Positions 28,801-37,347 are shown, numbered from the stretch's first letter. The stretch: DNA of 64,000 bases from Anditalea andensis (GCF_000714815.1 NZ_JMIH01000022.1:310001-374000); one strand, 5' to 3'. Numbers and translations: made by a program. The notes: generated by a model from the sequence alone, not told the origin.

Positions 28801-29410
28801 GGACATTTACTTTTGCAGCATTTTTCCAAGCTATCAGGCCCATAATGGCCAATATAGTAAATACTAGAAACTGAAAGGAGGTAAGGATCAATCCTTTATG
28901 AAAATAAAGAGGGACAGACACAATATCAGTGACGATCCAGGCTATCCAGTTTTCTACTTTTTTCTTGGCCATCAGCCACATCCCTACAAAGGCTGTGGAG
29001 GTGGTAAATGAATCCCAATGCGAAACGGTACTGTCAGTAAAATTAGACAATACCAAATACAGTATTATATATGAAGCTCCGAATATGAGCAAAGCATATA
29101 TCAAGCCTTTTTTATTCAGCCAGGTTACCGGTCTTTCTTCCCCTTTTTTGGTGGGTTTACTCCACAGCCACCAGCCGTAGATAGACATAGAAACGTAGTA
29201 TGCATTGATTCCCATATCCGCATATAGTCCCACTTGGATAGTGATATACACATAGATCATCGTACTGATGATACCGGTAGGAAATACCAGAATGTTTTCT
29301 TTCATCGAAAAAATTACGCTGGCAAGGCCAAAAATTACTGCCACCAGTTCCAGAAAGCTCATCTGTTGAAGACCTTCCTGAAACCCATCTATTAACCACT
29401 GAAAATCCAT
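28790..29410 (-). CDS. pnuC: PnuC-family vitamin transporter
   Basis: 206 residues with about seven membrane segments. PnuC hallmarks: FPTGIISTMIYVYITIQ, the YGWWLW motif near residue 79 and WIAWIVTDIVSVPLYFHKG near residue 152. PnuC proteins are energy-independent facilitators for nicotinamide riboside; close relatives carry riboflavin (PnuX) or thiamine (PnuT). Coupling to a NadR-like kinase favours nicotinamide riboside. A TPP-controlled receptor 2.4 kb downstream on the same strand leaves thiamine open; no thi box precedes this gene. Confidence 0.87.
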   Translation of the reverse strand: MDFQWLIDGFQEGLQQMSFLELVAVIFGLASVIFSMKENILVFPTGIISTMIYVYITIQVGLYADMGINAYYVSMSIYGWWLWSKPTKKGEERPVTWLNKKGLIYALLIFGASYIILYLVLSNFTDSTVSHWDSFTTSTAFVGMWLMAKKKVENWIAWIVTDIVSVPLYFHKGLILTSFQFLVFTILAIMGLIAWKNAAKVNVHAL

Positions 29411-29492
29411 GGGGGCGAATTTCTTTTAATTGTCTGTAAAATAAAATTTATTGTCCATTCTTTTTTGGAAATAGAGCACTACTTAGAAAATG

Positions 29493-29523
29493 AAAAAGCC
29501 TCCGCATGATCAGCAGAGGCTTT
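29493..29523 (-). terminator. Terminator of the OmpA-family lipoprotein gene
   Basis: AAAGCCTCcGC (29495-29505) pairs with GCaGAGGCTTT (29513-29523), with one internal mismatch; on the minus strand a short T run follows. It lies 9 bp after the gene's stop. Confidence 0.75.
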
Positions 29524-29531
29524 AAATAAAA

Positions 29532-31475
29532 TTATTCTGTAATTTCTATGACTTTAAATTCCGTTCGCCGGTTCATCTGCCGTCCTTCAGGATTGTCGGA
29601 GCCATCAGGGTTTTCATTTGGCGCTATTGGCCTGGATTCTCCATAACCTCTGGCTACTAGCCTGTCTTCTGCTATGCCCTGACTGATGATGTATTGTACG
29701 GCAGACTCCGCTCTTCTTTGGGAAAGGTCCTGATTATATGTGTCAGAACCCCTACTATCAGTATGGGAACTTAATTCGATTCGGATATTTGGATTGTCTT
29801 TAAGTATTTTGACCAATGCATTTAATTTCTCAGCTGCATCAGGGCGGATCTCAGCACGGTCAAAATCATAATATATGTCTTCCAGTACGATGGCTTTTTC
29901 TAATACGAGCTGCTCCAGTACGATAGTAGTGTCTAAGGTGACATTAGTGACATCCTGAATGAGGGTGGTCGGATCAGGTGTTTTTCCTACTGTAGAATAG
30001 GTTATACTCTGGGTAAAATATCCACTTTTGGATGCGATGATCGAAAATTCTTCATCGGGAGCCAGTCTAAAACGGGTTTGTCCCCTTGTATTGGTATTGT
30101 CTCCACCTGCCATTTTATTATTGACATCATATAGTGTTACCCTGGTTTGGGGAAGAATTTCTTCTGAACCATCATCCCTTCGTTCTTTGGTAGTCACGTT
30201 TAAAAAAACATTGATCACCTTGGGTTTGGGTGTACGGTCTTCGAAATAATAGATGTCATCATCTCCTACACCACCTTCACGGTTGGATGCTAAGAAACCA
30301 TCCTTAGGAAAATTGGTAAAGAAAATACCAAAATCATCAGCCACTGAATTGATGTTTGGTCCAAGGTTTTTGATATTGAAGCCATTTCCGTCTGTCTCTG
30401 CCACGAAGATGTCCAGTTTACCAAAGCCCGGGTGTCCATCTGATGAAAAGAACAAATGGCCATTAGCTTCCTGTCTCGGGAAAAGTTCATTGCCGGGTGT
30501 ATTGATATCAGGACCCAGGTTTTGAACATCTCCAAAATCCCCATTGGCCATTACAGTGGCTCTGTAAAGGTCTATGCCGCCATATCCCCCAGGTCTATTG
30601 GAAGAAAAGTAGAGGGTGCTGCCATCAGGACTAAAGGCAGGTGTAGAGTTCCAGTAGCTAACGTCGCCGTTTACGGCCATGTATACCGGTTCTGTAAAGG
30701 CAGCACCCCGAAAATAAGAGGCATAGAGGCTTACTTCCGGATTATCTCTTTTGGAAGTGGAATTTCCTCTGGCATATATGATCGTATTGCCATCTGGACT
30801 GATTGCAATTGCACCTTGGTTCAATCCTTCTTCATTTCTGAATTCCGGCAGTGCCTGTACATTCTGCACATCTACCTTTACACCATCAGCACGCGCTCTG
30901 AACAGTTTTGTATAGGATTGTCCGGTAGCAGCATAGATGCCGCCACCGCCCCTGGAGCTGGTAAAGTATAGAAAATTTTCACTGACGATAGGAGCATAAT
31001 CTATTCCCCTGGAATTAAGCAGTTCGTAATTTTCCAGTGTATGGTTTGGCCAGTAAGGGGTGATTTGTTCTATCTGCTTAAGGTTAGCTATCTGTCTTTC
31101 AGAGCTTATCTGGATGGTGTCGTTTAGTGATAGTTGTTTGGCCTGTTCAAAGGCTGCTATGGCTTCTTTATAATTGCCTTGGTCCCTGAGACTAAGACCT
31201 TTGTAATAATAGGTCTCTCCACTCCTATCTATTTCTATAAGCCTATCATAATAGGGTGTGGCTTTTTCCACTCTGTTTGATAGTCTGTAGCTTTCAGCTA
31301 CTATGTGGTTGGCCTGTTGGTCGCTGGGATCTTTTTCCAAAATTTTTGAAAAAGTATTGATTGCCAGCTGGTATTCACCGGATTCAAACTGGGCCATGCC
31401 GCGCTGGCTGAGGCTGGTGCATGATCCTGTTAGAATGCATATAAAAAGTATAAATAAGAAATGATACTTCGTCAT
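29532..31475 (-). CDS. TPR / beta-propeller / OmpA lipoprotein (PorE-like)
   Basis: 647 residues from ATG 31475, giving a lipoprotein signal with lipobox LTGSC (the longer frame would bury it). Order: TPR helices (about 25-125), a PD40/WD40-like beta propeller (about 155-420; repeats such as SPDGSTLYFSSNRPGGYGG), a CarboxypepD-like Ig domain (about 425-515) and a C-terminal OmpA peptidoglycan-binding domain (about 530-647; YYDFDRAEIRPDAAEKLN, RRAESAVQYI). This is the same domain order as PorE of the type IX secretion machinery. Many Bacteroidota paralogues share it, so the T9SS role is inferred. Confidence 0.85.
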   Translation of the reverse strand: MTKYHFLFILFICILTGSCTSLSQRGMAQFESGEYQLAINTFSKILEKDPSDQQANHIVAESYRLSNRVEKATPYYDRLIEIDRSGETYYYKGLSLRDQGNYKEAIAAFEQAKQLSLNDTIQISSERQIANLKQIEQITPYWPNHTLENYELLNSRGIDYAPIVSENFLYFTSSRGGGGIYAATGQSYTKLFRARADGVKVDVQNVQALPEFRNEEGLNQGAIAISPDGNTIIYARGNSTSKRDNPEVSLYASYFRGAAFTEPVYMAVNGDVSYWNSTPAFSPDGSTLYFSSNRPGGYGGIDLYRATVMANGDFGDVQNLGPDINTPGNELFPRQEANGHLFFSSDGHPGFGKLDIFVAETDGNGFNIKNLGPNINSVADDFGIFFTNFPKDGFLASNREGGVGDDDIYYFEDRTPKPKVINVFLNVTTKERRDDGSEEILPQTRVTLYDVNNKMAGGDNTNTRGQTRFRLAPDEEFSIIASKSGYFTQSITYSTVGKTPDPTTLIQDVTNVTLDTTIVLEQLVLEKAIVLEDIYYDFDRAEIRPDAAEKLNALVKILKDNPNIRIELSSHTDSRGSDTYNQDLSQRRAESAVQYIISQGIAEDRLVARGYGESRPIAPNENPDGSDNPEGRQMNRRTEFKVIEITE

Positions 31476-31527
31476 TGAATTAGCGAGATTATTATTTACC
31501 AATCCTAATATAGAACATAAATTAAAA

Positions 31528-32016
31528 TTAATTATTAAAATATTTATTTAACCAACTTTCTTCGGCACTTATCATCCATTTTTTCTCTAGATCCTGCTTC
31601 TTTTCCACTACAGGATTAAAAATATAAGTATCGCGTACCAGCTTACCGGAGGTGATATGGTTTTTAATGTCCGGAAGGGTGGTGGTGGCCACTTCTTCTC
31701 CGTCCATATAGGAAACTTTGCCCCGGTTGAGCAGATTCAGCCCCAGTTCATCCTCGATAGTCTTTAGTGTTTTGACAGAACTGTCTATGGAACATCCACT
31801 TGCACCTAGTTGGGATTCGTCCACGGCCAGTATTATAAATTTCCCCAATTTAATATCATATGATGTAGGCATCAATGTACCGTGTGTATTCCATTTTTGG
31901 CAAAAATCCCTGAGTTTTTCGGATACGCTTTTTTCCTCTTCAGGAGTCAGTTTACGGTCTGATTGATACACCCATATTCGGGCATGATCGGGCATTTCTT
32001 CGAAAGGTAAATACAT
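31528..32016 (-). CDS. Conserved Bacteroidota protein (often called ABC transporter ATPase)
   Basis: 162 residues from ATG 32016; the upstream open frame crosses the previous gene's terminator. N-terminus MYLPFEEMPDHARIWVYQSD and the central block FIILAVDESQLGASGCSID are familiar from Bacteroidota genomes, where the family is frequently labelled ABC transporter ATPase. There is no Walker motif here, so that label is not supported. A conserved Cys in the GASGCSID block may be functional. Cytoplasmic by prediction. Confidence 0.7.
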   Translation of the reverse strand: MYLPFEEMPDHARIWVYQSDRKLTPEEEKSVSEKLRDFCQKWNTHGTLMPTSYDIKLGKFIILAVDESQLGASGCSIDSSVKTLKTIEDELGLNLLNRGKVSYMDGEEVATTTLPDIKNHITSGKLVRDTYIFNPVVEKKQDLEKKWMISAEESWLNKYFNN

Positions 32017-32045
32017 AAATTGTGTAGTTAGAAATAGCGCATATA

Positions 32046-32081
32046 AAAAGCCTCTTTTTCGTAACGTCAAAAGAGGCTTTT
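32046..32081 (-). terminator. Terminator of the Fe-S oxidoreductase operon
   Basis: AAAAGCCTCTTTT (32046-32058) and AAAAGAGGCTTTT (32069-32081) form a perfect 13-bp stem with a 10-nt loop, about 50 bp after the stop of the second Fe-S gene. Confidence 0.85.
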
Positions 32082-32129
32082 AGGATACTAAATATGAATA
32101 AAATTTTGATCTGAATAAATACCTGCTGA

Positions 32130-32921
32130 TTAAAGTCCCTGGTCTTTGGCTATCATTTCGGCTATATCGTATACCTGCACGTCGTTTTCTCTGTTCTTGT
32201 TCTTGATACCGTCCGTCATCATGGTAAGGCAGAAAGGGCACCCCACCGCAATAGCTGAAGCACCTGTGTCCAATGCCTCTTCGGTGCGTTCTATGTTGAT
32301 GTCTTTTTTGCCTGGCTCGGGCTCTTTGTACATCTGAGCGCCTCCGGCGCCACAGCACAGTCCTTTAGTCCTGCATCTTTTCATCTCTACCAGTTCCACA
32401 TCCAGCGCTTTGATAACTTCCCTTGGGGCTTCATATACATTATTGGCCCTGCCCAGGAAGCAGCTGTCGTGGAAGGTAATTTTTTTACCTTTAAATCCTC
32501 CACCACCCTGCATGGTGACTTTTCCTTCATTGATAAGTTGCTGTAGAAAAGTGGAATGGTGGATCACCTCATAGTGACCTCCCAGAGCAGGGTATTCGTT
32601 TTTGATCGTATTAAAGCAGTGCGGACAGGCCGTTACTACTTTTTTAATGTTGTATCCGTTTAGTACCTGTATGTTGCTTACGGCCTGCATTTGAAAGAGG
32701 AATTCATTTCCTGCTCTCCTTGCAGGATCTCCGGTGCAGGTTTCCTCAGGTCCCAAGACGGCGAAGCTAACGCCTACTTTATTCAGTATTTTTACGAATG
32801 CCTGAGTTACGGCTTTATATCGGTCATCAAATGAACCGGCACATCCTACCCAAAAAAGTATTTCAGGAGATTCGCCAGACGCGGCCATTTCGGCCATAGT
32901 GGGTACTTTATATGTTGACAT
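32130..32921 (-). CDS. Cysteine-rich CCG-domain Fe-S oxidoreductase subunit (HdrB-like)
   Basis: 263 residues from ATG 32921. Two CCG-type modules: WVGCAGSFDDRY, EETCTGDPARR, TACPHCFNTIKNEYP in the first half and HDSCFLGR, RCRTKGLCCGAGGAQMY, VGCPFCLTMM in the second. Such modules bind unusual [4Fe-4S] or 2x[4Fe-4S] clusters in heterodisulfide reductase HdrB and relatives (GlpC, LutA). It is cytoplasmic and follows the membrane Fe-S subunit by 64 bp. Electron donor and acceptor are unknown. Confidence 0.87.
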   Translation of the reverse strand: MSTYKVPTMAEMAASGESPEILFWVGCAGSFDDRYKAVTQAFVKILNKVGVSFAVLGPEETCTGDPARRAGNEFLFQMQAVSNIQVLNGYNIKKVVTACPHCFNTIKNEYPALGGHYEVIHHSTFLQQLINEGKVTMQGGGGFKGKKITFHDSCFLGRANNVYEAPREVIKALDVELVEMKRCRTKGLCCGAGGAQMYKEPEPGKKDINIERTEEALDTGASAIAVGCPFCLTMMTDGIKNKNRENDVQVYDIAEMIAKDQGL

Positions 32922-32985
32922 GTTGGTTGTTTTAAGTTTTAAATCGTCCACGGTCGACAGTCGACTTTTGGTCGCGGACTTATGT

Positions 32986-34323
32986 TTATTTCGTTTCCTC
33001 CGCCTTAAGCTTATCCGCCCAGTTGAAGCGGTCGGAGGGCGAGAATTTCCATGGCGAGAAACTAGTTTCTATGTTTTGGAACATGGCATTCCACTGCTGA
33101 GGGGTACCGCTTTCTTCCATGGCTATATATCTTCTCATTTCTATGATGATAGCTAGTGGATCAATATTTACCGGGCAAGCTTCCACACAGGCATTACAGC
33201 TGGTGCAGGCAAAAATTTCTTCTTTAGTGATATAGTCTCCAAGTAGGGATTTGCCGTCTTCCAGTCCTGGACCTCCTTTGTCTATGCTGATGGCTACTTC
33301 CTCAGCCCTGTCACGGGTATCCATCATAATTTTACGTGGAGAGAGGAGCTTGCCGGTCATATTGGCTGGGCACTGGTCAGTACATCTACCACATTCTGTA
33401 CAGGAAAAGGCATTCAGTACATTCACCCATGATAGATCATTAACATCTTTAGCTCCAAATCGAGCTATTTCCGCAGGAGCTTCGCCTTCAGGGGTATTCG
33501 CTGGAAGACCCAACATCATGTTCACCTCATTGGTAACCGCTTCCATATTGTCCATCTGACCTTTTGGCTTCAGGTTGGAGTAGTAGACGTTCGGAAATGC
33601 CAAAAATATGTGAAGGTGCTTAGAGTAGGTCACATATACAGCAAAGGCCAGTATACCAATGATATGGAACCACCAGGCGACTCTCTCGATGATAAAGAGC
33701 GTTTCTGCTCCCATATCTATAAACAGGGGTTTGATTAAGCTACTAAAAAATAGTCCGTCTATCTGCGTATAATAACCGAATCCTTTATCTGCTAGGGCCT
33801 GGTCCGTCGCATTCATCACTAAGATCGCGATCATCAGCGTAATTTCCGCCATCAGGATGATGTTGGCATCCAGTCCTGGCCAGCCTTTTAATTCCCTTGC
33901 TGTAAATCTTTTTATAGCTATAGCATTTCTCCTTATCAGGAAAATAATAGAAGCCACCAAAGTACCTACAGCCAGAAATTCAAATATATTCAAGGCGACT
34001 ACGTACCATGTGCCTGTAAACGGAGCAAAGAATCTGTGCTGCCCCGAAAGACCATCGATGACGAATTCCAGTATTTCAAGGTTAATAATAATAAAGCCGA
34101 TATACAGAAACAGGTGGAGAATGGCTGGTACTATGCGTTTGAACATTTTTTTCTGGCCAAAAGCCACCAAGCCCATCACCTTTAGACGTTCGCTGGGATT
34201 ATCGGTTCTGTCGGACTCCTTGCCCAGCAAAATGGCCCTTCTCAGAAAGCTCACCCTTCTGTACAATATATATCCTGCTATTATGAAAATGAGCAGAAAA
34301 ATTAATCTGGATAAAATACTCAT
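32986..34323 (-). CDS. Membrane-bound Fe-S oxidoreductase subunit
   Basis: 445 residues. The N-terminal half (about 1-240) has six membrane segments with a histidine pattern like NarI/HdrE-type cytochrome b subunits. The C-terminal half carries two [4Fe-4S] motifs, CTECGRCTDQCPANMTGK and CTSCNACVEACPVNIDP. Together with the downstream CCG protein it resembles the HdrDE/DsrMK-type quinone-linked electron-transfer modules common in Bacteroidota. It may pass electrons from ETF-like or lactate-type donors to the quinone pool; this is inference. It is divergent from the tRNA-Phe gene. Confidence 0.85.
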   Translation of the reverse strand: MSILSRLIFLLIFIIAGYILYRRVSFLRRAILLGKESDRTDNPSERLKVMGLVAFGQKKMFKRIVPAILHLFLYIGFIIINLEILEFVIDGLSGQHRFFAPFTGTWYVVALNIFEFLAVGTLVASIIFLIRRNAIAIKRFTARELKGWPGLDANIILMAEITLMIAILVMNATDQALADKGFGYYTQIDGLFFSSLIKPLFIDMGAETLFIIERVAWWFHIIGILAFAVYVTYSKHLHIFLAFPNVYYSNLKPKGQMDNMEAVTNEVNMMLGLPANTPEGEAPAEIARFGAKDVNDLSWVNVLNAFSCTECGRCTDQCPANMTGKLLSPRKIMMDTRDRAEEVAISIDKGGPGLEDGKSLLGDYITKEEIFACTSCNACVEACPVNIDPLAIIIEMRRYIAMEESGTPQQWNAMFQNIETSFSPWKFSPSDRFNWADKLKAEETK

Positions 34324-34379
34324 ATTGAAATGATTAAATTATTTGGGTTGGTTTTCTTATTATTTTTTTCTTTAAATGA

Positions 34380-34410
34380 TTTGGAGGAAAAGAACATTTA
34401 CCTACCTTTG
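34380..34410 (+). promoter_or_regulatory. Promoter of tRNA-Phe
   Basis: TTTG at 34380-34383 and TACCTTTG at 34403-34410 are separated by exactly 19 bp, a textbook Bacteroidota promoter. The mature tRNA begins 15 bp downstream. Confidence 0.75.
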
Positions 34411-34424
34411 CATCACTTTACAAC

Positions 34425-34497
34425 GGTGATGTAGCTCAGTTGGTAGAGCATCGGACTGAAAATCCGTGAGTCGATGGTTCGAATCCATTCATCACCA
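34425..34497 (+). tRNA. tRNA-Phe (GAA)
   Basis: 73 nt. Acceptor arms GGTGATG (34425-34431) and CATCACC (34490-34496) pair fully, discriminator A. D arm GCTC/GAGC, anticodon loop CTGAAAA with anticodon GAA, T arm with TTCGAAT. The 27-43 pair is T-T. CCA is not encoded. Confidence 0.97.
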
Positions 34498-34499
34498 CA

Positions 34500-34527
34500 A
34501 GCCCTTGAGAAATCAAGGGCTTTTTTT
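34500..34527 (+). terminator. Terminator of tRNA-Phe
   Basis: AGCCCTTGA (34500-34508), loop GAAA, TCAAGGGCT (34513-34521), then seven T residues. It starts 3 bp after the tRNA. Confidence 0.93.
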
Positions 34528-34785
34528 ATTGCCATGCTTGGTGTAAAGGTGTGTATTAAATTGTCCATATTTTTCCTGTATAATATCCTGCAAAATAATA
34601 AATTGTAAGCATGCATACTATTTGCGCCCACAATTTAAAATGAGTCTAAGTTGCCGGCATTTAAAGATAGGCAATCAGGTGCTAACCGGAAACTTATTTT
34701 AGGCTTTTTAGTATCCTTTTAAATATTTTTAAATTTTTCCTCATCTTTCTGTAACATTACCTCAATGAGATCATCACCTACATAA

Positions 34786-35283
34786 ATGAAGACTTTTTTT
34801 GAAGCACATATCTGGCCCCTGAAAAGCAAACTGTACAGGATGGCGTTCCTCTGGCTAAAGGACCGGGATGAAGCCAATGATGCTGTCCAGGAAGTGATGG
34901 AGAAAGCATGGATACGAAGAGTTGAACTTCAGAAAATGAACAATCATGTAGGCTGGCTGGTGAGGGCGCTGAAAAACCAGAGCATGCAGCATTTCAGGTC
35001 AGGGAAAAAGATAGAACCTATGGGCGGACAGGATTTTGCAGAACCTGAAATGGAAGAATCAGATTCGGGAGAGGCATACCGGAGAGTTTTCAGTTTTCTG
35101 GAACAGCTGCCCGAAAAGCAGAAAGAAGTATTTGTTCTCCGGGAAGTGGAGGGGCTCACTTATGAGGAAATAGCGGAATATCTGGAGATCAGCATGGACC
35201 AGGTTAAGGTGAACATCTTCAGAGCCAGAAAGATCCTGCGGGAATATTTATTAAATCAAGTGACACATGGCAGAAAGAATTGA
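34786..35283 (+). CDS. ECF-type RNA polymerase sigma factor
   Basis: 165 residues with sigma region 2 (about 15-75; RDEANDAVQEVMEKAW) and region 4 (about 105-160; LPEKQKEVFVLREVEGLTYEE, then an HTH). It directs RNA polymerase to a small regulon. A GTAACA box at 34751-34756, 35 bp before the ATG, looks like a Bacteroidota ECF -35 element, so autoregulation is plausible. It overlaps the downstream membrane protein gene by 17 bp, the usual sign of a sigma/anti-sigma pair. Confidence 0.9.
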   Translation: MKTFFEAHIWPLKSKLYRMAFLWLKDRDEANDAVQEVMEKAWIRRVELQKMNNHVGWLVRALKNQSMQHFRSGKKIEPMGGQDFAEPEMEESDSGEAYRRVFSFLEQLPEKQKEVFVLREVEGLTYEEIAEYLEISMDQVKVNIFRARKILREYLLNQVTHGRKN

Positions 35284-35698
35284 ATATTTACTAGAGAAAT
35301 ATTGGGCAGGGGAAAGTAGCCTAGAGGAAGAGAAAGAATTGAAGGGTCTTTTAAATACATCGGATCAGTTTTCTGTAGAGAAGGAATTCTTTGAAGAAGT
35401 TGGCCTGCTGAAAGACGAAGAGCCGGCTCGGCTTAAAAAACCCGCCTACCGCAGCTTTGGTCCTGAATGGCTAAAAATGGCAGCAGTCTTTGCGCTTTTT
35501 ATGGCTGTGACCGCCATCGTATTCCAGTACCAAAAGTATCAGGAGCGGAAGGAAGAAGCGTTGGCCTATGCGCAGGTGATGGAAGCCTTCACACTGATCA
35601 ATGACCATATGCTGAAAGGCACAAATAAATTGGAGGCCATGGAGGAATTCAGGCATTTAAAAACAGCTCAAGAAATATTTGAACTAAGACAAGATTAA
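35267..35698 (+). CDS. Putative anti-sigma factor (single-pass)
   Basis: 143 residues. A soluble acidic N-terminus (MAERIEYLLEKYWAGESSLEE) of the kind found in Bacteroidota anti-sigma factors, one membrane segment at about 68-87 (WLKMAAVFALFMAVTAIVF) and a C-terminal periplasmic helix region. It overlaps the sigma gene by 17 bp. It has no HxxxCxxC zinc motif. Role inferred mainly from context. Confidence 0.72.
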   Translation: MAERIEYLLEKYWAGESSLEEEKELKGLLNTSDQFSVEKEFFEEVGLLKDEEPARLKKPAYRSFGPEWLKMAAVFALFMAVTAIVFQYQKYQERKEEALAYAQVMEAFTLINDHMLKGTNKLEAMEEFRHLKTAQEIFELRQD

Positions 35699-35702
35699 AG
35701 TT

Positions 35703-36236
35703 ATGAAAAAATATATAGTAGCAATCCTTATGTGCCTGGTAGTCAGCGGCGCGAAGGCACAGGATGATGCCATAGTGAAGTTTTTTTCCAAATACATGGA
35801 AGATGACCGCTTCTCAAGGGTTTATATCAGCCCAAAGATGATGCAGATGGCAGGGGGCTTCATGAAAAGTGAAGCAGATAAGCTAAAAAAAGATGAAAAG
35901 GATCTAGGTGAGCTCATCACGAAAGTCAGGGGGATCAGGATTTTAAGTGCGGATAAGGTAAACGGTAAAAGCTTTTATAACGAGGCCATGGGCACCTTGA
36001 CCCGAAACAAATACGAGGATCTCATGGACGTTCAGGACAAATCCTCCAGCGTAAAATTTATGGTCCGTGAAGAAGGGGGGCGTGTCAAAGAACTTTTGAT
36101 GATCACGGGATCAGCAGATGGATTTACGCTTCTTAGCATGCTGGGTGATTTTACTTATCAGGATTTAAACATCCTGGCAGAAAACACCAATATGCCCGGT
36201 ATGCAGGAATATCAAAGCGGTCAGAAAAGAAAATAA
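35703..36236 (+). CDS. DUF4252 protein (exported)
   Basis: 177 residues with signal peptide ending at VSGAKAQ. The body has the DUF4252 pattern: FFSKYMEDDRFSRVYISPKM near the start, a helix-rich middle and a C-terminal FMVREEGGRVKELLMITG strand pair. Function unknown; DUF4252 genes commonly follow an ECF sigma/anti-sigma pair in Bacteroidota and are probably its targets. Begins 4 bp after the anti-sigma stop. Confidence 0.85.
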   Translation: MKKYIVAILMCLVVSGAKAQDDAIVKFFSKYMEDDRFSRVYISPKMMQMAGGFMKSEADKLKKDEKDLGELITKVRGIRILSADKVNGKSFYNEAMGTLTRNKYEDLMDVQDKSSSVKFMVREEGGRVKELLMITGSADGFTLLSMLGDFTYQDLNILAENTNMPGMQEYQSGQKRK

Positions 36237-36250
36237 TTAAATCTATATAT

Positions 36251-36733
36251 ATGTCAATTATGAAAAAACTATTCTTAGCGGCCCTGTTTCTGGCCATAAA
36301 TATTTCTGTATTTGCCCAAAGCAAAAGTGTAGAGTCCCTTTATAATAAGTATAAAAACGACAAAGATTTCTTCCATATGGATCTAGGGGGCAATTTTATG
36401 AATTTTGCCAAAGGGCTGAATATTTCGCTGGATGAAGATAACATGCAGACCATAGCCAAATCTGTAGAAAGGGTTAAGTTCTTTAAGTTGCCAACCGGAG
36501 GAACCGCTAAATCTGATTTTACCGCTTTGCAGAAAGGTCTTGTAAAAGAGCGATTCGAACTGATGATGGAAGTATCAGAAAAGAAAAGCGGGGTAACGAT
36601 GTACTCCAAAGGCGGAAATAAAATCCAGGACATTATTATCCTGATTGCCGGTGAGGGTTCGGATTATATCGTGTTGGAGCTAAAGGGGGATTTTGATGCC
36701 AAGACGCTGGCGAAAGCTGGTTCTTCTTATTGA
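36251..36733 (+). CDS. DUF4252 protein (exported), paralogue
   Basis: 160 residues (ATG 36251; 36260 gives a shorter signal). Signal peptide ending at VFAQ. Body: LYNKYKNDKDFFHMDLGGNF, then MMEVSEKKSGVTMYSKGGN and IIILIAGEGSDYIVLELKGD. It is a diverged copy of the preceding gene and closes the sigma operon. Confidence 0.85.
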   Translation: MSIMKKLFLAALFLAINISVFAQSKSVESLYNKYKNDKDFFHMDLGGNFMNFAKGLNISLDEDNMQTIAKSVERVKFFKLPTGGTAKSDFTALQKGLVKERFELMMEVSEKKSGVTMYSKGGNKIQDIIILIAGEGSDYIVLELKGDFDAKTLAKAGSSY

Positions 36734-36746
36734 ATTAGGATTTTAG

Positions 36747-36779
36747 ATTCATGATTTCAGAATTGAAATCATGAATTTC
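36747..36779 (+). terminator. Terminator of the sigma/DUF4252 operon
   Basis: ATTCATGATTTCA (36747-36759), loop GAAT, TGAAATCATGAAT (36764-36776): perfect 13-bp stem followed by a short T stretch, 13 bp after the last stop. Confidence 0.75.
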
Positions 36780-36921
36780 TTAACTCTCTGCTTTTCTGTT
36801 ACTGATGTACTTTAATTTAAAATATAAAAACTATAAATAGCGAACAAAGCCAAAAGAAGAATCGAATTTAAATTTAAAAGACTATAATATTGTTATTTTT
36901 AAAGAGTATTAAATTAATTAA

Positions 36922-37074
36922 ACAAAAAAACGTTCAGGCAAAAATGAGATTAGAAAGCACTTTCTAAAATTAAAACAATTTGATGCCTATAAATATAGTG
37001 GAGAGGTAAAATTGATAAATGTTGCTCTGGATATTAAGTAATGAATGAGAAATATGTGGGAATAGTATTTTGGT
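36922..37074 (+). pseudogene. Antitoxin remnant
   Basis: A frame without start codon reads IRKHFLKLKQFDAYKYSGEV, then ALDIK, two stop codons (TAA TGA at 37036-37041), then MRNMWE and TAG. This pattern (Y-SG-VKL ... ALDIQ ... MRDEWE) resembles the C-terminus of Bacteroidota antitoxins paired with PIN toxins. It directly precedes a PIN-like remnant, as in a VapBC operon. The match is from memory. Confidence 0.4.
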
Positions 37075-37291
37075 TGACACTTATATTGTTCTTTACTTAT
37101 TATCTGGTAATGAAACTATTGCAGATGTTTTAAATGAAAATGTAATTTTTCTTTCTTTTATCGCAGAATTAAAAAACATTTGGATAAAAAGACTTAGTAT
37201 TGAAGAATTAATAAAAACTGATATTTCGTTTCTCACCAGACAATTCGAGATCAGACGATTAAGAAACTTTAATTTTAATGTTATCACATAA
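37070..37291 (+). pseudogene. PIN-domain (VapC-type) toxin remnant
   Basis: About 73 codons, beginning VDTYIVLYLLSGNETIADVL. In intact toxins this N-terminal strand is VDTNIVLYLL, with the first catalytic Asp. Only the first 40 or so residues look authentic; the rest (LSIEELIKTDISFLTRQFEI) is degenerate and the protein is about half the normal length of 125-135. No proper start codon for this frame; the other catalytic acids are missing. Region is AT-rich, consistent with decay of an acquired module. Confidence 0.5.
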
Positions 37292-37347
37292 TCTCTAAAT
37301 GTGCATACTTGTAGGAAGTTATATTATTTGCATTACTAAAAATATTT

